Positions 44,345 through 53,076 of a stretch of 53,094 nucleotides of DNA are shown here, in pieces. Location: the NCBI GenBank assembly GCA_934539245.1, contig CAKTCK010000013.1, positions 1 to 53,094 of the forward strand, written 5' to 3'. The notes beneath the pieces were generated by a model. It searched no databases and was not told where the DNA came from. It saw only the letters and a program-made list of their open reading frames with translations. Both the position numbers and the translations under genes were made by a program. Numbering within the stretch: the stretch's first letter is position 1; each line of letters begins with the position of its first letter. The DNA comes from an uncultured Faecalibacterium sp. (GTDB lineage Bacteria; Bacillota; Clostridia; Oscillospirales; Ruminococcaceae).

Positions 44345-44378
44345 GCCGGGACAGATGTTATAATAGTTCCATCCCGGC
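44345..44378. repeat. inverted repeat around a TATAAT-like core
   Basis: GCCGGGA (44345-44351) and TCCCGGC (44372-44378) flank ATGTTATAATAG. It lies between two genes of the minus-strand operon, just before the SprT-like gene; a promoter/operator or hairpin. The right arm is part of a CCCGGCGG copy. Confidence 0.5.
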
Positions 44379-44404
44379 GGACGGTTCTTCCTAGTGGTGG
44401 TGCA

Positions 44405-44680
44405 TTAGGTGATGGTCAGACGGGTTCCGGTCACGGTCTTGCTGTATTCGCTATACAGGTCAGAGGCAACTGCCTTGATAGCCTTACTGTCAAGCCGCGT
44501 GCTGGAAAAATCAGACAGGCGGACTTTGTGGCAACCGACTTCCAAATAATTGGTGGAACGTTCTGCAAGCTCTGCCTTGATTTGTTCTTTGAGCGCTTCC
44601 TGTTCGGCCTGTGCAGCCTCGATCAGTTGGGCGGCCTCTTTGTACTGTTCAACCAGAATCAGCAATGCGTCAATACTCAT
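44405..44680 (-). CDS. small coiled-coil protein
   Basis: 91 residues: MSIDALLILVEQYKEAAQLI and a run of Ala/Glu/Gln heptads (EAAQAEQEALKEQIKAELAE) forming a coiled coil over residues ~10-42, then a beta-like segment (YLEVGCHKVRLSDFSSTRLD). AAAGGAAG lies ten bases before ATG 44680. First gene of the minus-strand operon that runs to the serine recombinase. Similar short coiled-coil proteins in phages act as recombination or host-nuclease modulators; nothing here decides the role. Confidence 0.68.
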   Translation of the reverse strand: MSIDALLILVEQYKEAAQLIEAAQAEQEALKEQIKAELAERSTNYLEVGCHKVRLSDFSSTRLDSKAIKAVASDLYSEYSKTVTGTRLTIT

Positions 44681-44730
44681 GCGGGATACTTCCTTTCTGT
44701 GTAGTTCATCGTGGGTGTTGGTGTTCGTGT

Positions 44731-44752
44731 ATCGGGAAGTGGTGTTCCCGAT
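44731..44752. promoter_or_regulatory. 22-base perfect palindrome in the operon leader
   Basis: ATCGGGAA GTGGTG TTCCCGAT, just after the minus-strand -10 element. As DNA an operator; as RNA a hairpin at the 5' end of the operon transcript. Confidence 0.65.
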
Positions 44753-44758
44753 GGCATA

Positions 44759-44787
44759 AGTATAGCATAGTCTAGGAAGCATGTAAA
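44759..44787 (-). promoter_or_regulatory. promoter of the minus-strand element operon
   Basis: Minus strand TTTACA, 17 bases, TATACT. It overlaps the first copy of a direct repeat (next entry). Confidence 0.7.
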
Positions 44788-44844
44788 TGCAAATAATGCA
44801 CAAGAATATATGCAAGCATAGTATAGTAAGCATACAATATGCAC
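44764..44844. repeat. direct repeat pair in the divergent control region
   Basis: AGCATAGTCTAGGAAGCATG (from 44764) and AGCATAGTATAGTAAGCATA (from 44815) are followed in both cases by AAT..ATGCACAA. One copy lies on each of the two divergent promoters, the plus one having TATAAT at 44862. Likely shared operators. Confidence 0.65.
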
Positions 44845-44887
44845 AAACCCGACTTTTCACTTATAATAGGTATATAGGGAGAAGATA

Positions 44888-45304
44888 ATGGCATCAGATG
44901 CACAGCGCAAAGCGAATGCAAAGTACCTCGCGAGTAAAAAAACATTGACCATCCGACTTGACCATGAAGAAGCCGATGAGATTTCAGAAGCCGCCGAAAA
45001 AGCTGGTCAGAGTGTGCAAGCATATTTTTTGCAAGCTGTACGGGAAAGGCTGGATGGAAAGACCACGCCCGGCGGGGTGGTTAAAAATCCTGAAAGTGAA
45101 CCTTTAATAGAGGAAAAGCCCAGTTGTTCCATCTCCCCAGCACTGAAACGTGCCATTAAAAAGAGCATTCAGGATGCCGTACAAAGCTTCCCAGAAGAAG
45201 AATATGACAAATTGCGCTATGAATTTGATAAGCTGATATACGAAGCCTTTTCGGATGAAGCGCGGAAACCCAAGAAACCACTCATGTGCAAATCGCTTCT
45301 GTAA
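44888..45304 (+). CDS. ribbon-helix-helix (Arc/CopG-like) protein
   Basis: 138 residues. The N-terminus has the RHH pattern: strand KTLTIRLDHEEADEISEAAE, then KAGQSVQAYFLQAVRERLDG. The C-terminal half is a charged helical domain (LKRAIKKSIQDAVQSF, then YDKLRYEFDKLIYEAF). It may be a transcriptional repressor or an accessory DNA-transfer protein of the MobC sort, but no relaxase is present. GGAGAAGATA precedes ATG 44888. Divergent from the minus-strand operon across repeated operators. A copy of the dispersed palindrome and CCCGGCGGG sit inside the coding region, at the linker between domains. Confidence 0.78.
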   Translation: MASDAQRKANAKYLASKKTLTIRLDHEEADEISEAAEKAGQSVQAYFLQAVRERLDGKTTPGGVVKNPESEPLIEEKPSCSISPALKRAIKKSIQDAVQSFPEEEYDKLRYEFDKLIYEAFSDEARKPKKPLMCKSLL

Positions 45305-45320
45305 TATCTGCGTATAAAAA

Positions 45321-45355
45321 TAGCCCTCTGCCTTTTCACGGGCAGGGGGTTTTGT
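45321..45355 (+). terminator. intrinsic terminator after the RHH gene
   Basis: GCCCTCTGCC TTTTCAC GGGCAGGGGG followed by TTTTG. Confidence 0.8.
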
Positions 45356-45388
45356 CATGTCTTGAAATAGATAAAATTAGCGAAAACA

Positions 45389-45460
45389 CGTTATATTTAT
45401 GCAATTTGCGATAATACACAGCCGGAAAAACATACGATGATAAGACAAATAAATATAACG
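45389..45460. repeat. 12-base inverted repeat behind the integrase gene
   Basis: CGTTATATTTAT (45389-45400) and ATAAATATAACG (45449-45460), exact, 48 bases apart, with direct repeats GCGATAATAC and ACGATAATAC in and near the arms. Another short palindrome, ACATGCT/AGCATGT, lies at about 45527-45545. AT-rich; candidate recombination accessory sites. Confidence 0.55.
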
Positions 45461-45603
45461 ATAATACGTCAATTATTGAAGCATTGTCCGGTAACATCTC
45501 CGGGGGATTGCTGTGTTAAATATGTATACATGCTGCTCAGCATGTAATATTGATGTGTTGAAATATACTTTTTAATCTCTACTATCCCGGCGGGATTAGT
45601 GTA

Positions 45604-46566
45604 TCATCGAATCCCCTTCAGAGGACTATGCTTGCGGTACATCTCTGCTAAATCGTCCTGGGTGATGTCCAGATAGGCTTGTTCGGTGACAGTCACACTA
45701 CTATGCCCCAATATTTTGCTCAGCGTGTAGATATCTCCGCCACTCATGAGGAACCGCTTGGCAAAGTTGTTTCGGAACACATGCGGGTGGATATCCTTTA
45801 ATCCGATTCTGTGAGCATATTTCCGCACGTTTGTTTCAAAGTTGCTGACCTGTACGCGCTTGCCCTTGTTGGTACAGAACAGAAAGTCACTGTCACGATA
45901 CCGGTCTTTGTATTTCATCCAGCGCTGAAGCAGGGTAGCCATCTTATCAGAGTAGAATACATATCTCCCTTTTTTGCCCTTGGTGTTCTCTGCTGGAAGA
46001 TAGATGCAACGTTTGGGCAGGTCTACATCGGACACCTGAATCAGTAGGCATTCATTGATTCGCATACCGGTATCCAGCAATAGCTGAATGATAATAGAAT
46101 CCCGGTACTCGCTAAAGCTGGCGGTGTTCATATTTCGCAACAGACGTTTGAAATCTTCATCCGACACAAATTCCAGCGGTTTGCGTTCCACTTTGATAAA
46201 ATCTCCTCTCTTTACGGGCGAACGGAGTATCAACTCTTCCTCCACACACCAATTAAAAAAAGCACTCATGTTCCGCAGATAGTTATTGATGGTCACGTCC
46301 GAAACTTTCTTCCCAAAATCTATTCGCCGTTCCTGATAATTGCCGCTGTTTGGATTGCTCGTAACGGTGTACTTACCACGTTCCTTGATATTTTTCACAT
46401 ACCGCTGGATGTCCAGATGTGTGATTTTTTCTGTCCGTGTAATCCCCTGTTCATCCAGATAAAGCATCAGCAGACGCAACGTCTGTTCGTAACTGCCGAT
46501 TGTTTTCTGGCTCAGTTCTTTCAGTTCACAGTGTTCTATGAACATCTCAACATCTCTCGCCAACAT
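45604..46566 (-). CDS. tyrosine recombinase / integrase of the element
   Basis: 320 residues. N-terminal SAM-like core-binding domain (residues ~1-115, ELSQKTIGSYEQTLRLLMLY), then the catalytic domain with Arg169 (LDTGMRINE), Lys near 197, His262-x-x-Arg265 (PHVFRNNFA), His288 (LGHSSV) and nucleophile Tyr298 (AYLDI). No N-terminal arm-binding domain is evident, which fits the XerC/D-like size. The gene lies 183 bases downstream of spo0A in the same direction, so read-through from spo0A could contribute to its expression. ATG 46566 follows AGGAGGTTATTTTT. Confidence 0.95.
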   Translation of the reverse strand: MLARDVEMFIEHCELKELSQKTIGSYEQTLRLLMLYLDEQGITRTEKITHLDIQRYVKNIKERGKYTVTSNPNSGNYQERRIDFGKKVSDVTINNYLRNMSAFFNWCVEEELILRSPVKRGDFIKVERKPLEFVSDEDFKRLLRNMNTASFSEYRDSIIIQLLLDTGMRINECLLIQVSDVDLPKRCIYLPAENTKGKKGRYVFYSDKMATLLQRWMKYKDRYRDSDFLFCTNKGKRVQVSNFETNVRKYAHRIGLKDIHPHVFRNNFAKRFLMSGGDIYTLSKILGHSSVTVTEQAYLDITQDDLAEMYRKHSPLKGIR

Positions 46567-46745
46567 AAAAATAACCTCCTGTAATCGTCAGGTCGCAGAC
46601 CCAATAAATACAGAAGGTTTATCGCCTTTTTCTCAGCTTATTTATCGCTATGGAAACATAATTTCACATTTTTTGTAGCGATAAATAGCGTTCAGTTTTC
46701 CATTCTTGGCAAATTAAGCTATTAGATACAACGTATTTGCGAAGT
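46567..46745 (-). promoter_or_regulatory. integrase leader with inverted repeats and RBS-sequestering hairpin
   Basis: Minus strand, in order: inverted repeat ATTTATCGCTAc/aTAGCGATAAAT with 23 bases between; a third half-site GGCGATAAA; then CTTCTGTA pairing with TACAGGAG, which includes the ribosome binding site, around an inner GGTC TGC GACC hairpin. The same architecture with different bases exists at 35757-35881. No terminator separates it from spo0A. Confidence 0.7.
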
Positions 46746-46749
46746 ATTT

Positions 46750-47508
46750 TTACCCCACCCTCTGCCGTTTATCCAGCCGCATTTTATCAGCTATCATCGC
46801 AATGAACTCCGAATTGGTGGGCTTGCCCCGCAGATTGTGGATGGTATAGCCGAAATAGCTGTTGAGGGTGTCCACGTCGCCACGGTCCCACGCCACCTCG
46901 ATGGCGTGGCGGATGGCGCGCTCCACGCGGCTGGCGGTGGTGCCGTTTTTCTTGGCGATTTCCGGGTACAGACGCTTGGTCACGGCGTTGATATACTCTG
47001 GCTCGTTCATGGTGAGCAGAATGGCATCCCGCAGGAACTGGTAGCCCTTGATGTGGGCGGGCACGCCGATTTGGTGCAATATTTCGGTGACGGTCAGCTC
47101 GTCACTGTCCACACTGGTGTGGAGCAGGTGCTTTTCCTGTCCGCTGGCTGCCTTGAGCACCCGGGCGGCAAGGACGCTTTCGTCAAAGGGCTTGACGAAA
47201 TAGTAGGCAAAGCCCTCGTCCAGAAGCTCCTGTACCATCTCCTCGCTCTGAAACGCGCCGGTGACGAAAAACGAGGTGTGGCGCTCGCCGGCGGCATTGT
47301 AGCGCTGCTTGACTGCCAGCGCATCCAGCCCGGGCATAAAGGCATCCAGCAGCACCACCTGCGGGCGAACGGCCAGCATCTTCTGTAAAACCTTGTTACC
47401 ATCCTTTTCCACAACGGTCACTTCCACGCCCTTTTGCTCCAGCGCCTCGCGACAGGCTTCTGTGATCTGAGCACCGGTATCCGACATCAAGAATCTCACT
47501 TTATCCAT
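46750..47508 (-). CDS. spo0A: sporulation master regulator Spo0A
   Basis: Response regulator that commits the cell to sporulation. 252 residues. Receiver domain: Asp55 phosphoacceptor in [10 protein letters not shown], Thr83 in FVTGAF, Lys106 in YFVKPFD. After a linker, the Spo0A DNA-binding domain (about 142-252) with [20 protein letters not shown], the recognition helix [18 protein letters not shown] and the C-terminal [23 protein letters not shown] 47508 follows GGAGGAAACAACC. The last ~39 codons exist again, with synonymous changes only, at 35942-36060, so the integrated element either replaced or duplicated the gene's 3' end while keeping the protein intact. Order spoIVB-spo0A is the conserved one. 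Confidence 0.97.
   Translation of the reverse strand: MDKVRFLMSDTGAQITEACREALEQKGVEVTVVEKDGNKVLQKMLAVRPQVVLLDAFMPGLDALAVKQRYNAAGERHTSFFVTGAFQSEEMVQELLDEGFAYYFVKPFDESVLAARVLKAASGQEKHLLHTSVDSDELTVTEILHQIGVPAHIKGYQFLRDAILLTMNEPEYINAVTKRLYPEIAKKNGTTASRVERAIRHAIEVAWDRGDVDTLNSYFGYTIHNLRGKPTNSEFIAMIADKMRLDKRQRVG
46754..46782 (-). repeat. right attachment core (att), 29 bases
   Basis: Exact match to 35944-35972; lies inside the 3' end of intact spo0A. Confidence 0.75.
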
Positions 47509-47549
47509 GGTTGTTTCCTCCAATGTGTGCAGTTCCTTTAATACCATGG

Positions 47550-47578
47550 ATTTTACCATAATTTTCCAGACAGTTCAA
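47550..47578 (-). promoter_or_regulatory. vegetative promoter of spo0A
   Basis: Minus strand TTGAAC, 17 bases, TAAAAT, about 40 bases before the start codon. No convincing Spo0A box was found close by. Confidence 0.65.
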
Positions 47579-47627
47579 CGGTTTATTTTGGGAAATTATG
47601 GAAATTTTGCTCGAATGTCCTACTTTT

Positions 47628-48851
47628 TTATGCTGCCGCGTCCGTCCCGGGCACGGAATGTGCCTGTTCCAGCATGGTTTGTGCAAAAATGCCGTAGCCT
47701 CGTGTCGGGTCATTGACCAGCACATGGGTCACTGCGCCCACCAGCCGTCCGTTTTGCAGGATGGGGCTGCCGCTCATCCCCTGCACGATGCCGCCGGTCT
47801 GCGCCAGCAGTGCCGGGTCGGTAACGCGCAGCACCATGTTGCGGCGCGGGTCGGCATCGTTCACCTTTTCAATATAGACGCGGTAGCTGTGGGGCGTTTC
47901 GCCGCTGGTGGTGGTCAGGATCTCTGCTGCGCCGGGCAGCACCTCCTGCGCGAATGCAAGCTCTATCTGCTGCCCTGTAATGGCGGTGCTTACCGTGCCG
48001 TAGACGCCGTTTTCGCCGTTGATGCAGATCCTACCAAGGGCGTGGTCACTGAGGAATTTGCCCTTCAGCTCCCCGGGGCTGCCGGCGGTGCCGCCGGTGC
48101 AGCCCACGATCTGGCAGGCCACGATCTCGCCGCTGCGCAGGGCGACCTGCTCGCCGGTGTCGCTGTCGCTGATGGGGTGTCCCAGCCCAGCAAATACCCC
48201 CGCCTGCGCGTCCACAAAGGTCAGGGTGCCTACCCCTGCGGAGGAGTCCCGCACCCACATCCCTGCCCGCCACTGGGCGTTCTGGGTATCCCACACCGGC
48301 AAAAGGGTAGTCTGCCGCTGCTCACCCTTGCGGACGTAGACCACCTCCACCGCCGCACCGGCGGCAGCTTCCAGCGCGGCATGGACCTGCTCGTTGGTCT
48401 CGGTGACGGTGTTTCCCATGCGGATGACCCGGTCACCCAGCCGCAACCCCGCCTGCTTTGCGGGGTTCACCGTACCGGCGGCGGTGTGCACCTCGGAAAA
48501 GCCCACGACAAGCGCACCCTCTGAGAACATTTTCACCCCGAAGGGCGTACCGCATACCGTGACCGTAGGGCGCTGCATCACGGTAGCGCGGATGGTCTTG
48601 ACCGGCAGCCAGCCGCCCAGCGCCAGCGTGGTCTGATAGCTTCCAACCGCCCGGGTACTGGCCACATTGCGGCTGCCGTGCCCGCGCAGCGGCTCCACCC
48701 AGCAAAAGCGCGGCAGTGTGAGCGCCTGCTCCGGCTCCAGATAGACCTCCTCCGGCAGGGCGCACCAAAGCCAGCCCAGCGCCGCCACGGCGGCCACCAG
48801 CAGATAGACACCCACGATCTTTCCCAACCGGACGATGCTGTGCTTGGACAT
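47628..48851 (-). CDS. spoIVB: SpoIVB serine peptidase
   Basis: Secreted by the forespore, it cleaves SpoIVFA and so triggers sigma-K activation in the mother cell. 407 residues. An N-terminal anchor (VGVYLLVAAVAALGWLWC), a PDZ domain near 110-175 (AKQAGLRLGDRVIRMGNTVT), then the S55 peptidase with catalytic His225 in GLGHPISDSDTGE and the serine in QGMSGSPI near 360. Length agrees with B. subtilis (about 425). ATG 48851 follows GGGAGG. A CATACTA box upstream (48892-48898 on the complement) could be a sigma-F/G -10, with only a poor -35. Confidence 0.95.
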   Translation of the reverse strand: MSKHSIVRLGKIVGVYLLVAAVAALGWLWCALPEEVYLEPEQALTLPRFCWVEPLRGHGSRNVASTRAVGSYQTTLALGGWLPVKTIRATVMQRPTVTVCGTPFGVKMFSEGALVVGFSEVHTAAGTVNPAKQAGLRLGDRVIRMGNTVTETNEQVHAALEAAAGAAVEVVYVRKGEQRQTTLLPVWDTQNAQWRAGMWVRDSSAGVGTLTFVDAQAGVFAGLGHPISDSDTGEQVALRSGEIVACQIVGCTGGTAGSPGELKGKFLSDHALGRICINGENGVYGTVSTAITGQQIELAFAQEVLPGAAEILTTTSGETPHSYRVYIEKVNDADPRRNMVLRVTDPALLAQTGGIVQGMSGSPILQNGRLVGAVTHVLVNDPTRGYGIFAQTMLEQAHSVPGTDAAA

Positions 48852-48935
48852 TTTACGGCCTCCCTGCGCATTTTTCGGGGTTAGTATGCGCAGAAAAGGA
48901 CGAAAAAAACAGGGTTTTCGCAAAGTTGCTTTCCA

Positions 48936-48979
48936 CAAAAATGCACGTCCGGAAAGTACGCAGACCTTCCGGGCGTGCT
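48936..48979 (-). terminator. intrinsic terminator after the sugar transferase
   Basis: Minus strand GCACGCCCGGAAG..CTTTCCGGACGTGC, followed by ATTTTTG. Confidence 0.85.
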
Positions 48980-49038
48980 CTATCTATCCCAAACGACTTA
49001 TCCGCAGCGAAAAATCCATAATGCGGCTGGGGCGCACC

Positions 49039-49647
49039 TTATTTTTCATCATGCAGGGTGCCGGTGCCGCCCTCCACCACGCCATCGTGTTTGAGCACGG
49101 CGGTAATGGTGCCAAAAAAGCACTTCACATCCAGCCCAAAACTGATGTGCTCCACATACCAGCCGTCCAGCTTTGCCTTTTCGGCAATTTCCAGTTCGTC
49201 CCGGCCATGGATCTGCGCCCAGCCAGTCAGCCCCGGGCGCACATCGTTTGCGCCGTACTTATCCCGCTCGGCCAGCAGGTCGTACTGGTTCCACAGCGCC
49301 GGGCGCGGGCCGATGATCGCCATATCTCCCACAAGGATATTCCACAGCTGGGGCAGCTCGTCCAGACTAGTCTTGCGCAGAAATCGCCCCATACGGGTGA
49401 TATACTGCTCCGGGTCGTGCAGCAGATGGGTAGGCATATCGTGCGGGGTATCAATGCGCATGGTGCGGAACTTGAGGATCTGGAAATGCCGCTTGCCGAT
49501 GCCTACACGCTTCTGCCGGAAAAACACCGGCCCGGGCGAGTCCAGCTTGATGGCAACAGCCAAAATCAGCAACAGCCACGAAAGGCACAGGATGCCGCAA
49601 GCCGACAGGAAAATATCCAACAGCCGTTTGATCTGATTCCGATACAT
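49039..49647 (-). CDS. bacterial sugar transferase (undecaprenyl-phosphate sugar-phosphate transferase)
   Basis: Transfers a sugar 1-phosphate to a lipid carrier, the priming step for exopolysaccharide or glycoconjugate synthesis at the membrane. 202 residues: one membrane helix (LDIFLSACGILCLSWLLLIL), then the conserved RQKRVGIGKRHFQILKFRTM, the catalytic LRKTSLDELPQLWNILVGDM and IGPRPALW..VRPGLTGWAQI. It is the short form with only the catalytic domain. It stands alone; no glycosyltransferase cluster is nearby, so the target glycan is unknown. Confidence 0.94.
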   Translation of the reverse strand: MYRNQIKRLLDIFLSACGILCLSWLLLILAVAIKLDSPGPVFFRQKRVGIGKRHFQILKFRTMRIDTPHDMPTHLLHDPEQYITRMGRFLRKTSLDELPQLWNILVGDMAIIGPRPALWNQYDLLAERDKYGANDVRPGLTGWAQIHGRDELEIAEKAKLDGWYVEHISFGLDVKCFFGTITAVLKHDGVVEGGTGTLHDEK

Positions 49648-49686
49648 AAATAAAACTTCCTCCGTTTTCTACGGGTGTACCGCTTT

Positions 49687-49715
49687 ATTATAGCAGTATG
49701 GGCAGCATTTTTCAA
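49687..49715 (-). promoter_or_regulatory. sigma-A promoter of the sugar transferase
   Basis: Minus strand TTGAAA, 17 bases, TATAAT, about 40 bases before the start. Confidence 0.78.
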
Positions 49716-49776
49716 TTGCAGGCTGTGCCCTGCGGCAGATAATTGCCGCTTTTGGGGAAAACGGACGCTTTACCTC

Positions 49777-49840
49777 TTGTTTTTTACCTAATATCGCGCT
49801 ATAATAGGCAATTGCTATGTTCACACAAGGCTTATTATAG
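49777..49840 (+). promoter_or_regulatory. MATE gene promoter with overlapping dyad
   Basis: TTGTTT, 17 bases, TATAAT (49800-49805). CTATAATA (49799-49806) and TATTATAG (49833-49840) form an exact inverted repeat around the start of transcription, with GCAATTGC in between. Good candidate for a repressor site. Confidence 0.65.
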
Positions 49841-49854
49841 GAGGTAGATAACTC

Positions 49855-51222
49855 ATGGCTACGACCAGCCGTTCCGCAGACCTGACCAGCGGACCTATGC
49901 TGCAAAAGATCATCTTGTTTTCCGTGCCGCTGGCAGCATCCAGCATTTTGCAATTGCTGTTCAACGCCGCCGACGTTGTGGTGGTGGGGCGCTTTGCGGG
50001 CAGTACGGCGCTGGCCGCCGTCGGCTCCAACGGTGCGCTGATCAATCTGCTGGTCAACCTGTTCGTCGGACTTTCGCTGGGTGCCAACGTGGTGGCAGCC
50101 CGGTGCTTTGGCGCCCGGGACGAAAAGGGCGTGCAGGATACGGTACACACCGCCGTGGCGCTGGGCTTAGTCAGCGGCGTGCTGCTGGCGGTGGTGGGCT
50201 TTTGCGCCGCGCGCGGCCTACTGGAACTGATGAGCTGCCCTGAGGATGTGATCGGCCTTTCCACCCTGTACCTGAAGATCTATTTTATCGGAATGCCCAT
50301 GACCATGCTGTACAACTTTAGCAGTGCGCTGCTGCGGGCCGTGGGCGACACCAAGCGCCCGCTGTACTGTCTGGCCGCTGCCGGTGTCATCAACGTGGTG
50401 CTGAATCTGGTCTTTGTCATCGGCTTTTCCATGAGCGTGGCGGGCGTGGCACTGGCTACCATCATCAGCCAGACCGTGTCTGCGCTGCTAGTGACCGGGA
50501 TGCTCGTCCGGGAGGAGGGCGCACTGCGGCTGGATCTGCGGCGGCTCACCTTCCACGCCGGAACGCTGAAGCAGATTTTGCTCATCGGCCTGCCTGCCGG
50601 GCTGCAAAGTACAGTGTTCAGCCTTTCCAACGTGGTCATCCAGTCCTCCATCAACTCCTTCGGCTCCATGGTGGTGGCAGGCAACTCTGCCTCCTCCAAT
50701 CTGGAGGGCTTTGTATACACCGCCATGAACGCCTTTGCGCAGGCCGCTGTCACCTTTACCAGCCAGAACATCGGCGCGCGCAAGTACCACAACCTCGACC
50801 GAGTGATCCGCAACTGTCTGCTGTGTGTCGTGGTCACCGGTCTTGTGCTGGGCGGCGGCGCGGCACTGGCGGGAAACCAGCTGCTGCGCTTCTACTCCTC
50901 GGACATTGCGGTCATCGCCACCGGTGTTGAGCGGCTGCGCCTGATCTGCGGCTTCTACCTGCTGTGCGGCATCATGGACGTGCTGGCCAGCAGCCTGCGC
51001 GGGCTAGGGTACAGCGTACTGCCCATGGTGGTAAGCCTTGTGGGCGTGTGTGCCCTGCGGCTGGTGTGGATTGCCACCATTTTCCAGTTGAACCGCACTC
51101 CCTTTATGCTGTACATCAGCTACCCCATCAGCTGGGCACTGACCGCGATGGTGCATCTCGGCTGTCTGCTGGTGGTGCGGCGGCATCTGCGCCAGAAGCA
51201 GCAGCAGACACAGGCGGCATAA
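49855..51222 (+). CDS. MATE-family efflux transporter
   Basis: Cation-driven multidrug exporter in the membrane. 455 residues, twelve helices in two halves: MLQKIILFSVPLAASSILQL opens the first, LKQILLIGLPAGLQSTVFSL the second. Features typical of the DinF/NorM-like clostridial group are FNAADVVVVGRFAG and SALLRAVGDTKRPL. AGGAGGTAGATAACTC precedes ATG 49855. Monocistronic. Substrate is not predictable. Confidence 0.94.
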   Translation: MATTSRSADLTSGPMLQKIILFSVPLAASSILQLLFNAADVVVVGRFAGSTALAAVGSNGALINLLVNLFVGLSLGANVVAARCFGARDEKGVQDTVHTAVALGLVSGVLLAVVGFCAARGLLELMSCPEDVIGLSTLYLKIYFIGMPMTMLYNFSSALLRAVGDTKRPLYCLAAAGVINVVLNLVFVIGFSMSVAGVALATIISQTVSALLVTGMLVREEGALRLDLRRLTFHAGTLKQILLIGLPAGLQSTVFSLSNVVIQSSINSFGSMVVAGNSASSNLEGFVYTAMNAFAQAAVTFTSQNIGARKYHNLDRVIRNCLLCVVVTGLVLGGGAALAGNQLLRFYSSDIAVIATGVERLRLICGFYLLCGIMDVLASSLRGLGYSVLPMVVSLVGVCALRLVWIATIFQLNRTPFMLYISYPISWALTAMVHLGCLLVVRRHLRQKQQQTQAA

Positions 51223-51276
51223 TAGCGTTTGAGAACGCTCCGGTATTAAGCCTATTTTTTCAACGTTCCCGGACAC

Positions 51277-51315
51277 AAAAAATCGGCACCCGCTTTTTCA
51301 GCGAGTGCCGATTTC
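51277..51315. terminator. bidirectional terminator between MATE and groEL
   Basis: AAATCGGCACCCGC TTTTTCA GCGAGTGCCGATTT with A and T tracts at both sides. A further hairpin CCAAAAACC/GGTTTTTGG (about 51381-51409) lies just after groEL on the minus strand. Confidence 0.85.
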
Positions 51316-51414
51316 ATTACCCTTATCATGCGCTTTGATTTTTGGCGTAAGTTTGGCGTAAATCCGCTTTTGCGCGCTCCAAAAACCAAGGATTCATGCG
51401 GTTTTTGGCTGTTA

Positions 51415-53076
<1,662 letters not shown>

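Larger units (their letters stand above)
36274..45572. repeat. dispersed AAGTNNACTT palindrome family with paired CCCG[G/C]CGG
   Basis: Copies of the palindrome or close variants start near 36276, 38717, 38795, 39271, 40568, 41399, 42695, 43365, 45094 and 45562. At 40568, 41399 and 43365 they touch the stop codon of a gene; most others are intergenic, one (45094) is inside a coding region. CCCG[G/C]CGG, itself an inverted repeat, lies within about 10-30 bases at 39251, 40595, 41418, 42713, 45067 and 45587, and alone at 36131, 36332, 38881, 43005, 43473 and 44373. Role unknown. Confidence 0.65.
35944..46782. mobile_element. integrative element in the 3' end of spo0A, about 10.8 kb
   Basis: Bounded by the two spo0A 3' ends, with a tyrosine integrase next to the right end. 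The interior is clearly more AT-rich than the flanks and contains phage- or plasmid-type genes: helicase, serine recombinase, SprT-like protease, XRE and ribbon-helix-helix regulators, small zinc-ribbon proteins. No relaxase, coupling protein, type IV secretion, capsid or terminase genes are seen, so it is not self-transmissible by any recognised route; it may be mobilised by helpers. Confidence 0.88.

Noticed and set aside
44888..45304. RHH gene considered as mobilisation protein MobC with a relaxase partner
   Set aside because: No relaxase motif was found anywhere in the element; kept as a generic ribbon-helix-helix protein.
51330..51414. TTTGGCGTAA direct repeat and hairpin between the terminator and groEL
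   Set aside because: Only two copies and no gene or mobile feature nearby; probably part of the groEL 3' end.
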